A DNA stretch of 64,000 bases from Myxococcales bacterium (GTDB taxonomy: Bacteria; Myxococcota_A; Polyangia; Haliangiales; Haliangiaceae), in contig JADKKI010000037.1 in the NCBI GenBank assembly GCA_016720595.1, positions 62,001-126,000 of the forward strand. Direction: 5' to 3'. The notes under the pieces are model-generated. The model was not told the DNA's origin, searched no databases, and saw nothing but the letters and a program-made list of their open reading frames with translations. The translations under genes and the position numbers were made by a program. Shown here in pieces: positions 8,862 through 19,368 of this stretch (positions are counted from its first letter, which is position 1; each line of letters begins with the position of its first letter).

Positions 8862-9304
8862 TTCGTGTACTTGAGCGCGATCACTTCGATGATCTTCGTC
8901 GCGAGGGCGTCGTCGACACGGAGGATGCGCTGCATCGCCTCGAGCATCTCCTCCTCGGACTCGTCGATGTCGCCGGACGACATCGCGATGTCGACGGCGA
9001 GGACGAACGCCTTCTTGCGCACGGCGTCGCTCTGGATCTCGTTGAGGACGACCAGCGACGACTTCATGTCGCGGTTGTACTTGTGCGAGATCTTGACCGA
9101 CTGCTCCATCGCCTTGTTGAACTCCGCGCCGTCCATGTCGCGGAACTCGGGGAGCGTGTTCGCGTAGGCGCGGATCATCTCGTCCTCGCTGTCCTCGATC
9201 GATCCATCCGCGGCGGCGATGCAGAAGATCGAGTGCAGGAGCAACACGTCATCCGTCGGCGCCTTCGCCGGCTTCGCACCCATCAGCTTGCCAAGTAGAC
9301 CCAT
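8858..9304 (-). CDS. TerB-like protein
   Basis: This 148-aa all-helical protein has the TerB pattern of paired acidic motifs (SIFCIAAADGSIEDSEDE and SGDIDESEEE), which in TerB bind metal ions. TerB domains occur in tellurite-resistance and envelope stress systems; the precise role here is not known. It is the first gene of a two-gene unit with the M48-TerB protease, which it overlaps by 4 bases (ATGA). The partner has a C-terminal domain of the same fold, so the two probably interact. Confidence 0.75.
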   Translation of the reverse strand: MGLLGKLMGAKPAKAPTDDVLLLHSIFCIAAADGSIEDSEDEMIRAYANTLPEFRDMDGAEFNKAMEQSVKISHKYNRDMKSSLVVLNEIQSDAVRKKAFVLAVDIAMSSGDIDESEEEMLEAMQRILRVDDALATKIIEVIALKYTK

Positions 9305-9397
9305 GGTTCATCCTCCCTTGAAGGTGTGGGCACGATACGACGACGCGCGCCGGGGCAGGGCGCGCGTCCGACGATTCCGTCACTCCGGACGGTGCGT

Positions 9398-11194
9398 CTA
9401 CTTCACTGGAAGATCGGGCCGGACCTGGATGAACAGCTCTTCGAGCTGCTTCTTCGACACCGGCGTGGGGCACTCGGTCATCAGGTCCGAGCCCTTCTGC
9501 GTCTTCGGGAACGCGATCACGTCGCGCATGTACTCGGCCTGCGTCATCAGCATCGCGAGGCGATCGAGGCCGAACGCGATGCCGCCGTGCGGCGGCGGGC
9601 CGAACTTGAACGCATCGAGCAGGAAGCCGAACTTCGCGCGCTGATCCTCCTCGGAGATCCGCAGCGCCTTGAACGCGCGGGCCTGGAGCTCGCTACGGTG
9701 GATACGGATCGAGCCGCCACCGACCTCGACGCCGTTGAGGACGAGGTCGTAGGCACGCGCGAGGACCTTCTCGGGCTCGGTGTCGAGCAGGGCCTCGTCC
9801 TCGGTGCGAGGAGACGTGAACGGGTGGTGCGCCGCCGCGATCTCCTTGGTCGCATCGTCGACCTCGAACAGCGGAGGATCGGTCAGCCACATGAACTGCC
9901 ACTCGTTCTTGCGGATCAGGCCGAGCTTCTCGCCGATGTGAAGGCGGATCGCGCCGAGGCACGTGTTCGCGACTTTCGGCCGCTCCGCGACGAAGATCAG
10001 GGTGTCGCCCGGGACGGCCTGGGCGATCCGGTTGACCTCGTTCCGCGCCTCGTCCGAGAAGCTCTTCGCGAACGGGGCCTGCCAGACGCCGCCCTCCTGA
10101 ACGCGCGCGAAGGCCACGCCCTTGACCCCGAACGACTTCGCGAAGTCGGTCAGGCCATCGAGCACCGAGCGCGACAGCTTCTCGGCTGGCCCGGGGACGC
10201 GCAGGCACTTCACGATGCCGCCGCCGGCCACCACGCTCTCGAAGATCTTGAATCCGCTCTTGGCCGAGGGCGCCGACACATCGCACAGCACGAGATCGAG
10301 GCGGAGGTCGGGCTTGTCCACGCCGTACTTGTCCATCGCCTCGGCGAACGTCATCCGCCGCAGGGGCAGGGTGAGCTCGATCCCCAGCACCTCACGCCAC
10401 AGCGTGGAGATCAGGCCCTCCATCATGGTCTGAAGGATGGGCTCGGTGACGAACGACATCTCGATGTCGATCTGGGTGAACTCGGGCTGCCGCTCGTTGC
10501 GCAGGTCCTCGTCGCGGAAGCAGCGGACGATCTGGAAGTACTTCTCGTACCCCGCGACCATCAGCAGCTGCTTGAAGATCTGCGGAGACTCGGCGAGCGC
10601 GTAGAAGTTGCCGGGGTTGAGCCGCGAGGGGACGAGGAAGTTCCGCGCGCCGCCGGGCGTGTACTTGACCATGAACGGCGTCTCGATCTCGAGGAAGCCG
10701 TTGTCACCGAGATACTTCCGGGTCGCGCGCGTGATCTGCGACCGCATGATCAGGTTCTTCTGCAGCTTCGGGCGCCGCAGATCGAGGTAGCGGTACTTGA
10801 GGCGCAGCGTGTCGTTGGTGTCGACGTCGTCCTCGATCGCGAACGGGGGCGTGTCGGACTTCGAGAACACCTCGAGCGTCTTGACCCAGACCTCGACGCC
10901 GCCGGTGATCATCTTGTCGTTGACCTTGCCGCCGCGCGAGCGGACCTCGCCGACGATGCCGATGCACCACTCCGAACGGAGGGCGCCGGCGGCCTCGTGA
11001 GCCTCGAGCGAGAACGACGGGTCGAACACCAGCTGGGTGATGCCCTCGCGGTCGCGGAGGTCGACGAAGATGGCCTGGCCGTGGTCACGGTAGGTCTTGA
11101 CCCAGCCGGTCAGGACGACCGTCTGGCCGGCGTCCCCGGTGCGAAGGGCGCCGCAGCTGTGACTCCGGGTGTGCGTGGACAGAAACGCGCTCAT
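9398..11194 (-). CDS. aspS: Aspartyl-tRNA synthetase
   Basis: This is a 598-aa class IIb synthetase that charges tRNA with aspartate. The N-terminal OB-fold anticodon-binding domain (~10-110) is followed by class II motif 2 (FRDEDLRNERQPEFTQIDIE), the bacterial GAD insertion domain (~290-410) and motif 3 (GIAFGLDRLAML) near the end. Length is normal for bacterial AspRS. ATG at 11194 was preferred over a longer frame opening at 11248 because it starts at the family N-terminus (MSAFLSTHTR). Whether it is discriminating or also charges tRNA-Asn cannot be decided here, because gatCAB is outside the window. Confidence 0.96.
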   Translation of the reverse strand: MSAFLSTHTRSHSCGALRTGDAGQTVVLTGWVKTYRDHGQAIFVDLRDREGITQLVFDPSFSLEAHEAAGALRSEWCIGIVGEVRSRGGKVNDKMITGGVEVWVKTLEVFSKSDTPPFAIEDDVDTNDTLRLKYRYLDLRRPKLQKNLIMRSQITRATRKYLGDNGFLEIETPFMVKYTPGGARNFLVPSRLNPGNFYALAESPQIFKQLLMVAGYEKYFQIVRCFRDEDLRNERQPEFTQIDIEMSFVTEPILQTMMEGLISTLWREVLGIELTLPLRRMTFAEAMDKYGVDKPDLRLDLVLCDVSAPSAKSGFKIFESVVAGGGIVKCLRVPGPAEKLSRSVLDGLTDFAKSFGVKGVAFARVQEGGVWQAPFAKSFSDEARNEVNRIAQAVPGDTLIFVAERPKVANTCLGAIRLHIGEKLGLIRKNEWQFMWLTDPPLFEVDDATKEIAAAHHPFTSPRTEDEALLDTEPEKVLARAYDLVLNGVEVGGGSIRIHRSELQARAFKALRISEEDQRAKFGFLLDAFKFGPPPHGGIAFGLDRLAMLMTQAEYMRDVIAFPKTQKGSDLMTECPTPVSKKQLEELFIQVRPDLPVK

Positions 11195-11268
11195 GAGGCG
11201 GGCACGATAGCGCACTGGACCTGGGCCTGGTGCGATCCCGCCCCACATCTGGTTTTCCCAGTAGTTGC

Positions 11269-11282
11269 GATCGGATCCGATC
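11269..11282. promoter_or_regulatory. Perfect 14-bp palindrome upstream of aspS
   Basis: GATCGGATCCGATC is fully self-complementary and lies 75 bases upstream of the aspS start, within the 282-base gap before the SprT-like gene. It could be an operator for either divergent gene. GATC-rich palindromes also arise by codon-like bias in this genome, so the assignment is weak. Confidence 0.3.
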
Positions 11283-11396
11283 CCTCTGCCTGTGGAAAAG
11301 TGGATCCACCGCGCAGCGCCGCGATAGCATTTTCTTGTTGGCGGCGATGGGGTTGGGAGGCGGCGAACGACGCCATTGACGCAGCACGGCAGCTCC

Positions 11397-11416
11397 CCCC
11401 GGGTGGGTACCCGGGG
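11397..11416. promoter_or_regulatory. GC hairpin in the leader of the SprT-like gene
   Basis: CCCCGGGT and ACCCGGGG form a perfect 8-bp stem around a GGGT loop, 60 bases upstream of the SprT-like start. There is no T-run after it, so it is not a standard terminator. It may influence the leader of the downstream gene. Confidence 0.35.
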
Positions 11417-11476
11417 TCGCGTGAGCTACGTCGTCGGCAGCTACTTCCTTATGTGCTTGAATAACAGGAGTCCTCG

Positions 11477-12331
11477 TTGAGTGAACTGTTGACCGCCACC
11501 CCTTCCAGCCCCCACGCGGATCCGTGCTCCGGCCCGAATGCCGGCGCATCGTTGGTCGGCACGAGCGAAGGGGCGAGCCGCGCGGTGGGGCTGGTCGAGG
11601 CCATGCGCCGTGCCCGCAAGACCACGTCGGTCCCGGCCGAGATCCTCGAAGCGCAGGATTCGCTGGAGCGCCGGATCCGCGCCCACATGACCAAGGGGCG
11701 CGTGCTCGTCACCTTGACCGACAACCGCTACACGATGATCTCGGTCCGCCGGCTTCCGCGGGAGAAGCGGTACGAGGTTCGCCTCCACCACATGTTCGCG
11801 GATGCCGATCCGGTGATCACCCGCGCACTCGCGCACTACATCGCCGAGAACGATGCGGATGCCTCGCGCGTGCTCGGCGACTTCATCGATGCGAACTCGG
11901 ATCACGTCCGTGGCCGCGCTCGCCGGACGCCGGCGCAGGTGATCTTCACCGCGGGCGAGTTCCATGATCTCCGGCAGATCTATGACGAGATCAACACGCG
12001 GTACTTCGAAGGCAAGATCGACGCCTCGATCACGTGGGGCGCGCGCACCGGGCGCTCGCGCCGGCGCAACAGCATCAAGATGGGCAGCTACTCGGTCGAG
12101 GAGCGGCTGATCCGGATTCATCGATCGCTCGATCGCGCCTTCGTCCCGCGGTTCTTCGTCGAGTGGATCGTGTTCCACGAGATGCTGCACCAGGTCCACG
12201 ACATCCGCGTCAAGAACGGGCGTCGGGAGTTCCACTCGCGGGAGTTCCTCGCCGACGAGTCGCAGTTCGAGCACTACGAGCAGTCGCGCGCGTGGGAGCG
12301 CCGGCACCTCGACGCCCTCCTCACCTATTGA
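11477..12331 (+). CDS. SprT-like zinc metallopeptidase
   Basis: This 284-aa protein carries HEMLH (His234-His238) and a downstream EFHSREF segment that fits the third zinc ligand, matching SprT/Spartan-like and M48-like 'DUF45-type' peptidases. The helix IYDEINTRYFEGKI just before the active site is typical of SprT domains. The N-terminal ~140 residues are unassigned. The start is TTG at 11477, preceded at an ideal distance by AGGAG (11466-11470), which decides the start. SprT proteins in eukaryotes degrade DNA-protein crosslinks; the bacterial role is unclear. No signal peptide is visible. Confidence 0.75.
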   Translation: MSELLTATPSSPHADPCSGPNAGASLVGTSEGASRAVGLVEAMRRARKTTSVPAEILEAQDSLERRIRAHMTKGRVLVTLTDNRYTMISVRRLPREKRYEVRLHHMFADADPVITRALAHYIAENDADASRVLGDFIDANSDHVRGRARRTPAQVIFTAGEFHDLRQIYDEINTRYFEGKIDASITWGARTGRSRRRNSIKMGSYSVEERLIRIHRSLDRAFVPRFFVEWIVFHEMLHQVHDIRVKNGRREFHSREFLADESQFEHYEQSRAWERRHLDALLTY

Positions 12332-12441
12332 CGCTGCATGTCATGTGCGCCCGTGGCAAAGCGCCGGGACGCGAAGATTTCGTGATCGCGCCACGAGCGG
12401 CTCGCCTATGCTCGCGCGGCAACCACGAGGGAGGGCGCGCC

Positions 12442-13101
12442 ATGGGAGGAGAGGAACTCGCGAGCTGGTCGGAACGTCGCTGCGCGATGCGCGTGCCGGT
12501 ACGAGGCACGGCCGTGTTGCACGCGCATGCGGGCCCGTTGCACGGCACGCTCGAGAACCTGTCTCGCTCGGGCGCGCTGCTCCAGCTCGAGACGGAGCCC
12601 GTGGATCCCGATCACGAGCTCGAGCTCGCGCTGGTCGATGGCCGAGGCACGATCGGCGCGCGCACGGTCCGCGTCGAACCCGCACCTCGCGACCAGGGTT
12701 GGTGGCTCGCCGTCGCGTTCGATCGCGTGGACCCAGAGATGCGCGGCTCGATCGAGGCCGCGATCGAGACCTCGCTCGCAGCGGCACGCGAGCGTCCGAT
12801 CCTGGTGATCGATAGCCACGAGGCGCGCCGCACGCGGCTGATCGATCGGCTCGTCGATCGCGGGATGACGCCGCTCGCCCCACGCACCCCGCTCGAGACC
12901 ATCGAGCTCCTGAACGCCGCCCACCTCACGATCAGCGTCTGCCTGCTGACCCGAGGGGCCGATCTGGAAGATGTGCTCGCCGATGCGTTCCCGTGGGTGA
13001 CCACGTCGGAGATCACGGATGATGTGGAGGCCACCGTGGCGCGCGCGATCGACACCTGGTGCGCGACGCCGAACGCACGGTTCGGCATCGCGATCGGCTG
13101 A
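12442..13101 (+). CDS. PilZ-domain protein
   Basis: This 219-aa protein begins with a PilZ-like beta-barrel (~8-105): [11 protein letters not shown] near the start and [12 protein letters not shown] in the position of the D/NxSxxG motif of c-di-GMP receptors. The C-terminal half (~110-219) resembles a degenerate response-regulator receiver ([18 protein letters not shown]) in which the phospho-acceptor strand is not evident. Such proteins typically link c-di-GMP to motility or surface behaviour. ATG 12442 follows GAGGGAGGG. It stands alone between the SprT gene and msrP, and no partner was identified. Confidence 0.72.
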   Translation: MGGEELASWSERRCAMRVPVRGTAVLHAHAGPLHGTLENLSRSGALLQLETEPVDPDHELELALVDGRGTIGARTVRVEPAPRDQGWWLAVAFDRVDPEMRGSIEAAIETSLAAARERPILVIDSHEARRTRLIDRLVDRGMTPLAPRTPLETIELLNAAHLTISVCLLTRGADLEDVLADAFPWVTTSEITDDVEATVARAIDTWCATPNARFGIAIG

Positions 13102-13151
13102 CGGCGAGGTGTAACCCGGCGGGCCCAGGCGCGTACGCTCGGGCAGGAGCC

Positions 13152-14114
13152 ATGGCCGACCCGCTCGAATCACAGATCACCCCGCCCGACGTCTACCTGA
13201 ACCGGAGGAACTTCATCCGCGGCGGGATCGTGGCAGCCACCGCGGCGGGCACCGCCCTCGCATACCGCAAGTTCAACGGGGTCGATCCCGTGAGCTCGGA
13301 GCAGCCGCCGATTCCGGGCGTGCAGAAGCCGGCTGCGGGGCAGGGCTTCACGGTGGCCGGTGAGGAGTTGACCCCGCGCGATTCGATCGCGAACTACAAC
13401 AACTTCTACGAGTTCACCACCGACAAGGACGGCGTCGCCGCGGCGGCCAAGGACTTCAAGACCGCCGGCTGGAAGATCACCGTCGATGGTCTGTGCGCGA
13501 AGCCGCGGGTGTTCGATCTCGATGACCTGCGCAAGGTCGCCCCGCCCGAGGAGCGCATCTATCGCATGCGCTGCGTGGAGGCGTGGTCGATGGTGATCCC
13601 GTGGGTCGGGTTCTCGCTCGGCAAGCTGCTCGCGAAGGTCGAGCCGACGAGCGCCGCGAAGTTCGTGGCGATGGAGACGCTGTTCGACCCGACCCGCATG
13701 CCGAACCAATCCTCGGGCGCGCTCGAGTGGCCCTACGTGGAAGGACTGCGGATCGACGAGGCGATGCACCCGCTCGCGATCCTCGCCACCGGCCTGTACG
13801 GCAACGAGCTGCCGCCTCAGGACGGAGCGCCGGTGCGCCTCGTGACGCCGTGGAAGTACGGCTTCAAGGGCATCAAGTCGATCGTCAAGATCTCGCTGGT
13901 CGCCACCAGGCCGCCGACCAGCTGGAACAAGCGCGCGCCCGACGAGTACGGGTTCTACGGCAACGTCAACCCGCACCACGATCACCCGCGGTGGAGCCAG
14001 GCGACCGAGCGCCGGATCGGCGAGACCGCACGCCGCCCCACGTTGATGTTCAATGGCTACGCCGATCAGGTGGCGAGCCTCTACACGGGGATGGATCTCG
14101 ATGTCGACTTCTAG
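13152..14114 (+). CDS. msrP: Periplasmic methionine sulfoxide reductase, catalytic subunit MsrP
   Basis: This 320-aa molybdopterin enzyme repairs oxidised methionine in envelope proteins. A twin-arginine signal (NRRNFIRGG, Arg18-Arg19) directs folded export. The molybdenum ligand is Cys141 in MRCVEAWSM, and the conserved TPWKYGFKG segment is near the end. ATG at 13152 is just after AGGAG and gives a normal Tat signal. It overlaps the following membrane partner by 14 bases, the usual msrP-msrQ order. Its cofactor would come from the Mo-cofactor pathway that includes the MoaD-MoaE fusion gene at the start of the window. Confidence 0.92.
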   Translation: MADPLESQITPPDVYLNRRNFIRGGIVAATAAGTALAYRKFNGVDPVSSEQPPIPGVQKPAAGQGFTVAGEELTPRDSIANYNNFYEFTTDKDGVAAAAKDFKTAGWKITVDGLCAKPRVFDLDDLRKVAPPEERIYRMRCVEAWSMVIPWVGFSLGKLLAKVEPTSAAKFVAMETLFDPTRMPNQSSGALEWPYVEGLRIDEAMHPLAILATGLYGNELPPQDGAPVRLVTPWKYGFKGIKSIVKISLVATRPPTSWNKRAPDEYGFYGNVNPHHDHPRWSQATERRIGETARRPTLMFNGYADQVASLYTGMDLDVDF

Positions 14115-15819
14115 CCGTGTCGTCGACAACAAGTTCGCGAAGCGCCTGGTCATCATCAACGGCCTGGTCCCTGCGGCGCTCCTCGTCTGGGATGCGTTCC
14201 ACAGCCAGCTCGGCGTCAACGACATCAACTTCGCGATCCGGACCACCGGCCTCGTCGGCCTCGTCCTGCTGGTGGTCTCGCTGCTCGTCACGCCCCTGCG
14301 CAAGCTGACCGGCTGGCAGACGCTGATCGCGGTCCGGCGCAACCTCGGCGTGCTCGGGTTCGGCTACATCGCCGCCCACTTCCTGATCTTCTTCTGGTGG
14401 GACCAGGACCGCAGCCTCGGCAGCACGTTCGGCGAGATCATCGACCGCCCGTACCTGTGGTTCGGGTTCGGCGCCCTGGTCCTCATGATCCCCCTCGCGA
14501 TCACGTCGACCGATGGGATGGTCAGCCGACTCGGCGCGAAGCGCTGGAAGCTGCTCCACCGGCTCACGTACCCCGCGCTGATCTGCGGCGTGATCCACTA
14601 CATCCTGCTGGTCAAGTCCGATCTCACGCAGCCCACGGCGTTCGCGGTCGTCCTCGGTGCGCTCCTGCTCTATCGGATCGTGATGCACTACGTAGACCTC
14701 CGGGGCGAGGTCAAGGCGGCGCACGCCAAGCTCGAGAAGCTGCGGACGTCGGGCCCCAAGGCGAAGACCAAGTTCTGGTCCGGTGAGCTGAAGATCGCGC
14801 GGATCTTCGACGAGACTCACGATGTCCGCACGTTCCGCTTCGTCGCGCCCGACGGTGGGGCGCTGCCGTTCGAGCATGTCGCCGGGCAGTACCTGAACCT
14901 CCAGCTCACGATCGACGGCAAGCGCGTCAACCGCTCGTACACGATCGCCTCGTCGCCGACCCGTAGCGCGTACTGCGAGATCTCGGTCAAGAAGGCGGCG
15001 AACGGTCACGGCTCGAAGCACCTGCACGAGACCTGGCGCGAGGGCGATCTCGTGAAGGTCTCCGCGCCGGCAGGCAAGTTCGTGTTCGCCGGTCACGAGG
15101 CCGAGCGCGTGGTGCTGCTCGCGGGCGGCATCGGGATCACCCCGATGATGTCGGTGGTTCGCTCCCTCACCGATCGCGGCTGGACCGGCGAGATCTACCT
15201 CGTGTTCTCGATCCGGTTCGTCAAGGACGTCGTGTTCCGCGACGAGCTCGCGTACTTGAGGTCGCGGTTCGGAAACCTCCACGTGCAGGTCACCGTGTCT
15301 GGAGATCCGGACACCGCGTGGGATGGCGCGCGCGGCAACATCACCCGCGAGCTGCTCGACGGGTTCATCCCGAACCTCGCGCGGGGGCCGATCCTCGTGT
15401 GCGGCCCGGATCCGATGATGACCGCGATGCGGAAGCTCCTCGTCGGCATGGGGATCCCCGACGCCGACATTCACCAGGAGGCCTTCGTCTCGCCGCCGGC
15501 GATCGAGCCCACGCCCACCGGCGGCAACGTCGCGGAAGATCCGCCGCTCGCCGAGGGGGCGGTGGCGAAGATCGCGTTCCAGAGGTCGGGCGCCCAGACC
15601 GAGACCGCCGAGCTGACCGTGCTCGAGGCCGCCGAGGAGGCGGGGGTCGCGATCCCGTTCGAGTGCCGCTCCGGGATCTGCGGGCAGTGCAAGACCAAGC
15701 TGGTCTCCGGCAAGGTCCGCATGGACAACCAGGATGCCCTGACGCCCGGTGATCGTTCGAAGGGGCTGATCCTCGCGTGTCAGGCCCGACCCACACGCGA
15801 TTGTGTGATCGACGCCTGA
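14101..15819 (+). CDS. msrQ: MsrQ heme membrane protein fused to flavin reductase and 2Fe-2S ferredoxin domains
   Basis: This 572-aa fusion has three parts. Residues ~15-205 hold several membrane helices with conserved His, as in MsrQ, the heme protein that feeds electrons to MsrP. Residues ~220-450 are a ferredoxin-NAD(P)H reductase module: FAD site RSYTIASSP and nucleotide site [13 protein letters not shown]. Residues ~485-572 are a plant-type 2Fe-2S ferredoxin with Cys522, Cys527, Cys530 and Cys560. The fusion would carry electrons from NAD(P)H through FAD and Fe-S to heme and then MsrP. Ordinary MsrQ is ~200 aa and relies on quinones or a separate flavin reductase. ATG 14101 overlaps msrP. 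Confidence 0.9.
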   Translation: MSTSSRVVDNKFAKRLVIINGLVPAALLVWDAFHSQLGVNDINFAIRTTGLVGLVLLVVSLLVTPLRKLTGWQTLIAVRRNLGVLGFGYIAAHFLIFFWWDQDRSLGSTFGEIIDRPYLWFGFGALVLMIPLAITSTDGMVSRLGAKRWKLLHRLTYPALICGVIHYILLVKSDLTQPTAFAVVLGALLLYRIVMHYVDLRGEVKAAHAKLEKLRTSGPKAKTKFWSGELKIARIFDETHDVRTFRFVAPDGGALPFEHVAGQYLNLQLTIDGKRVNRSYTIASSPTRSAYCEISVKKAANGHGSKHLHETWREGDLVKVSAPAGKFVFAGHEAERVVLLAGGIGITPMMSVVRSLTDRGWTGEIYLVFSIRFVKDVVFRDELAYLRSRFGNLHVQVTVSGDPDTAWDGARGNITRELLDGFIPNLARGPILVCGPDPMMTAMRKLLVGMGIPDADIHQEAFVSPPAIEPTPTGGNVAEDPPLAEGAVAKIAFQRSGAQTETAELTVLEAAEEAGVAIPFECRSGICGQCKTKLVSGKVRMDNQDALTPGDRSKGLILACQARPTRDCVIDA

Positions 15820-15930
15820 CCATGACGCCCGCGCGCCACAGCGTGCCGGGGGTGCGTCGGTCGTGAGGAAGGGGCCGTCGAGTCAACCCAGGGGCTTGCG
15901 GCGGCGCGGCCGTTGCACCCAGCCGCGGCG

Positions 15931-16596
15931 ATGAACAGGGCAGGGCTCGTCGCGCTGATCGGGTTGGTCGCAGGGCTGGTGGTGGTGATCGAAGGCACGG
16001 CGGCGGCCAAGGGTGGCGCGCTGGCGCTGCCTCCGCTCGAGGTCAACCTCGGAGCGACCGCGCCGGTCACCGGTGGTGAAGCCGCGCCCGGTCCGAGCAC
16101 GGACGTGATGATCGGCGTCCACTGGGCCTCCTTGTACTGGCGCCCCACCAGCTACGACGTCGGCGTCGGCTACGTCGGGTCGTACCGGGATCTCGTCCCG
16201 GGATATCGATCGGTCGCCACGCGGATGACCCAGGCGGGCGACGCCACCACCGACCAGATGACGCTCCATGGCGGCTACCTCTCGCTCGGTCGTACGTTCT
16301 ATAGCCAGCCCCACCTGCGTGCCTGGGCCGAGGTCCGCGGCGAGCTCTTGCTCGTCGACACGGGCGGCCGGCCGTTCTCGGCGATCGGCGGTGCGCTGCG
16401 GTTCGCGCTCGAGCTCTACTCCACGGGAGTGGGCGGCATCTCCAACCACTCCACCATCGCCCTGTTCGCCGGCACCGTCGCGATCGGTGTCTACGTCGAG
16501 GCCTCGCACCGCGATCTCCCCTCCGAGCTCGGCCCGACCGGCGTGACGACCGGGGTCTCGTTCCGGATTCCGTTCCTGCTCGCCGCTGCTAGCTGA
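15931..16596 (+). CDS. Secreted protein, possible outer-membrane barrel
   Basis: This 221-aa protein has an N-terminal hydrophobic signal (LVALIGLVAGLVVVI) ending near Ala-Ala-Ala around residue 25. The rest alternates polar and hydrophobic residues with many Tyr, Gly and Thr and ends in a hydrophobic strand (VSFRIPFLL), which suggests a small beta-barrel or beta-sandwich in the outer membrane. No family was recognised. Its 3' end overlaps the convergent ferredoxin gene by 8 bases. The frame also opens earlier at TTG 15913, but ATG 15931 puts the signal peptide at the start. Confidence 0.6.
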   Translation: MNRAGLVALIGLVAGLVVVIEGTAAAKGGALALPPLEVNLGATAPVTGGEAAPGPSTDVMIGVHWASLYWRPTSYDVGVGYVGSYRDLVPGYRSVATRMTQAGDATTDQMTLHGGYLSLGRTFYSQPHLRAWAEVRGELLLVDTGGRPFSAIGGALRFALELYSTGVGGISNHSTIALFAGTVAIGVYVEASHRDLPSELGPTGVTTGVSFRIPFLLAAAS

Positions 16597-16936
16597 GATC
16601 GCCCGGCGGCTCCATGACCTTGGCTGCGTGTGGGATGCCGTCGATCAGGTGGTCGACGATCCCGGCCGCGTCGTCGGTGGAGAGCCCGCCGTACCAGACA
16701 CCGTCCGGGTAGACCACGGCGGTCGGACCGTCGAAGCACGGCCCGAGACAACCACACGGCGTGACGAGAACGTTGGTCGCCCCGCGCTCGAGCAGCCGGC
16801 GTTGTACGAGGGCGATCAGGGCCTCGCCCCCGCCTGGCCCGCAGGCCGGCTTTCCCGAGGCGCGCGCGTTCGTGCACACGAACAGATGTCGCCCAACCAC
16901 ATACCGACGATCGTCGGCGTCGCTGCAACGTGTCAA
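16589..16936 (-). CDS. Thioredoxin-like 2Fe-2S ferredoxin
   Basis: This 115-aa protein begins HLFVCTNAR, continues KPACGPGGGEAL and has VTPCGCLGPCFDGP. This Cys pattern and spacing are those of the thioredoxin-fold 2Fe-2S ferredoxins (Shethna/NuoE-like). The role is a soluble electron carrier; the redox partner is not evident from context. It lies on the opposite strand immediately before the injection-system locus and is probably unrelated to it. Confidence 0.85.
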   Translation of the reverse strand: MTRCSDADDRRYVVGRHLFVCTNARASGKPACGPGGGEALIALVQRRLLERGATNVLVTPCGCLGPCFDGPTAVVYPDGVWYGGLSTDDAAGIVDHLIDGIPHAAKVMEPPGDLS

Positions 16937-17024
16937 TCGATCGTGCGAGCGACGTCGTCGTTTTTGCGCTCAGTCGCTTGAGGGAATCGGGTGAGCGGCT
17001 ACCATCCTCCGGCTCGCACCCTCG

Positions 17025-17720
17025 ATGACGCCTCAGCATCACATCATCAAAGAGACGTCGGAGTCGTTGTCGCGGCTCCTGCAGGACGAGTTCAAGCGCA
17101 ACGGCTACAAGCGCGTGCACATCGTCGAGCAAGCGCCGAAGCCGGATGCGATCGAGGGCAAGCTCCCCGCGGTCTCCGCGTACCTCTATCAGATGTCGAT
17201 CGATCCCGAGGGATACGATGCGACGCCGTACTCCGAGCTCGTCGAGGTGCCGCAGGACGACGGCACGATCAAGGAGTTCTCGCGCCGCCGCCGGCTGTGG
17301 GTGCGCCTCGACTATCTGCTGTCTGCGTGGGCGCAGACCCCGGAAGACGAGCAGCTGCTCCTGGGCCTCATCATCCGCACCGTGATGGAGAACGCCGAGA
17401 TCACGCGCGACCGGCTCAAGGGCGGTTCGTTCGAAGATGACTTCAAGCTCCACTGGCTGATGTCGGCGCGGCTCGACGAGGGCACGCTGTCCCGGTTCTG
17501 GGGCAGCCTCAATCAGCCCGTGCGTCCGGCGCTGCAGGCATGGACCGCGGTCCCGATCCTCCCGGAGAAGCTCGAGGAGTTCAAGCGGGTCCAGAGCCGC
17601 CAGCTCGAGTACAAGAGCATCACCGACCCCAAGATCTCCGAGACGGGGCCCAGCGGCAACCCGTTCCTCGGAGCGAAGCGGCTCGACCTCGGCGGCGGCG
17701 ACGGCGGAGGGAAGCGATAG
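17025..17720 (+). CDS. Contractile injection system tube terminator (Afp16/Pvc16-like, DUF4255)
   Basis: This 231-aa protein matches the Pvc16/DUF4255 family. It has an N-terminal helical part, the segment LPAVSAYLYQMSIDPEG and an LWVRLDYLLSAWA strand-helix typical of phage tail terminators. In AFP and PVC particles the homologue caps the distal end of the tube and sheath and fixes particle length. It is the first gene of the ~34-kb contractile locus, 102 bases upstream of sheath 1. The C-terminus ends in a Gly-rich tail. No PAAR or toxin domain is present. Confidence 0.85.
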   Translation: MTPQHHIIKETSESLSRLLQDEFKRNGYKRVHIVEQAPKPDAIEGKLPAVSAYLYQMSIDPEGYDATPYSELVEVPQDDGTIKEFSRRRRLWVRLDYLLSAWAQTPEDEQLLLGLIIRTVMENAEITRDRLKGGSFEDDFKLHWLMSARLDEGTLSRFWGSLNQPVRPALQAWTAVPILPEKLEEFKRVQSRQLEYKSITDPKISETGPSGNPFLGAKRLDLGGGDGGGKR

Positions 17721-17822
17721 TCGAGATCACAGTTTTCGTTGCGGGCGCGATCATGCGCTCCGCACGACCCCGGTAGGCGGGCGAAGACCACCGCCATCGG
17801 TAACGCAAAGGAGAACACGCGA

Positions 17823-19037
<1,215 letters not shown>

Positions 19038-19103
19038 TAGCGAGTAACAGCGACACGGTAACTCCAGGACTTACGCCCCGCGGGGGCTGGGTCCTGGGGC
19101 CCA

Positions 19104-19150
19104 TTACGAAGTCGAGATCTTCGGGAAGGCTGATGGCTTCGACTTCGTAA
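19104..19150. promoter_or_regulatory. Perfect 12-bp inverted repeat after sheath 1
   Basis: TTACGAAGTCGA (19104-19115) and TCGACTTCGTAA (19139-19150) are exact reverse complements separated by 23 bases. The element lies 66 bases after the sheath stop, within the 331-base gap before the tube-like gene. It has no T-run, so it may be an RNA processing or stabilising hairpin, an attenuator, or a protein-binding site. Confidence 0.6.
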
Positions 19151-19252
19151 GAGGCAGACGATGGAGAGGGCGGGCAGGTGCATACGGCATCTGTTCGGAC
19201 CCGACGGCTAGAGGAAGGCAACTCTTCAAAAACGCCAGGTGGATCTTCGGTG

Positions 19253-19286
19253 TTGACAAGTACGGGCGGGCCAGACGGTTGTCTGG
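19253..19286 (+). promoter_or_regulatory. Candidate promoter/operator upstream of the double tube gene
   Basis: An exact TTGACA box sits at 19253-19258. A 6-bp dyad CCAGAC-GGTT-GTCTGG (19271-19286) covers the place where a -10 box would be; no good TATAAT match is seen. The arrangement could be a regulated promoter with an operator over the -10 region, giving the tube-like gene its own start. The rest of the 331-base gap shows only the upstream dyad and a ribosome site AAAGGA at 19354. Confidence 0.3.
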
Positions 19287-19368
19287 TGGGGTGAACTGGT
19301 GGACTTGCCACTGCCGAGGCTCTTCGTGACGGGCCGGCGAACGACGAAACTTCAAAGGAAACAATCGA

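Noticed and set aside
9326..11464. 712-aa + strand open frame opposite aspS
   Set aside because: It is the antisense shadow of an unmistakable aspartyl-tRNA synthetase gene.
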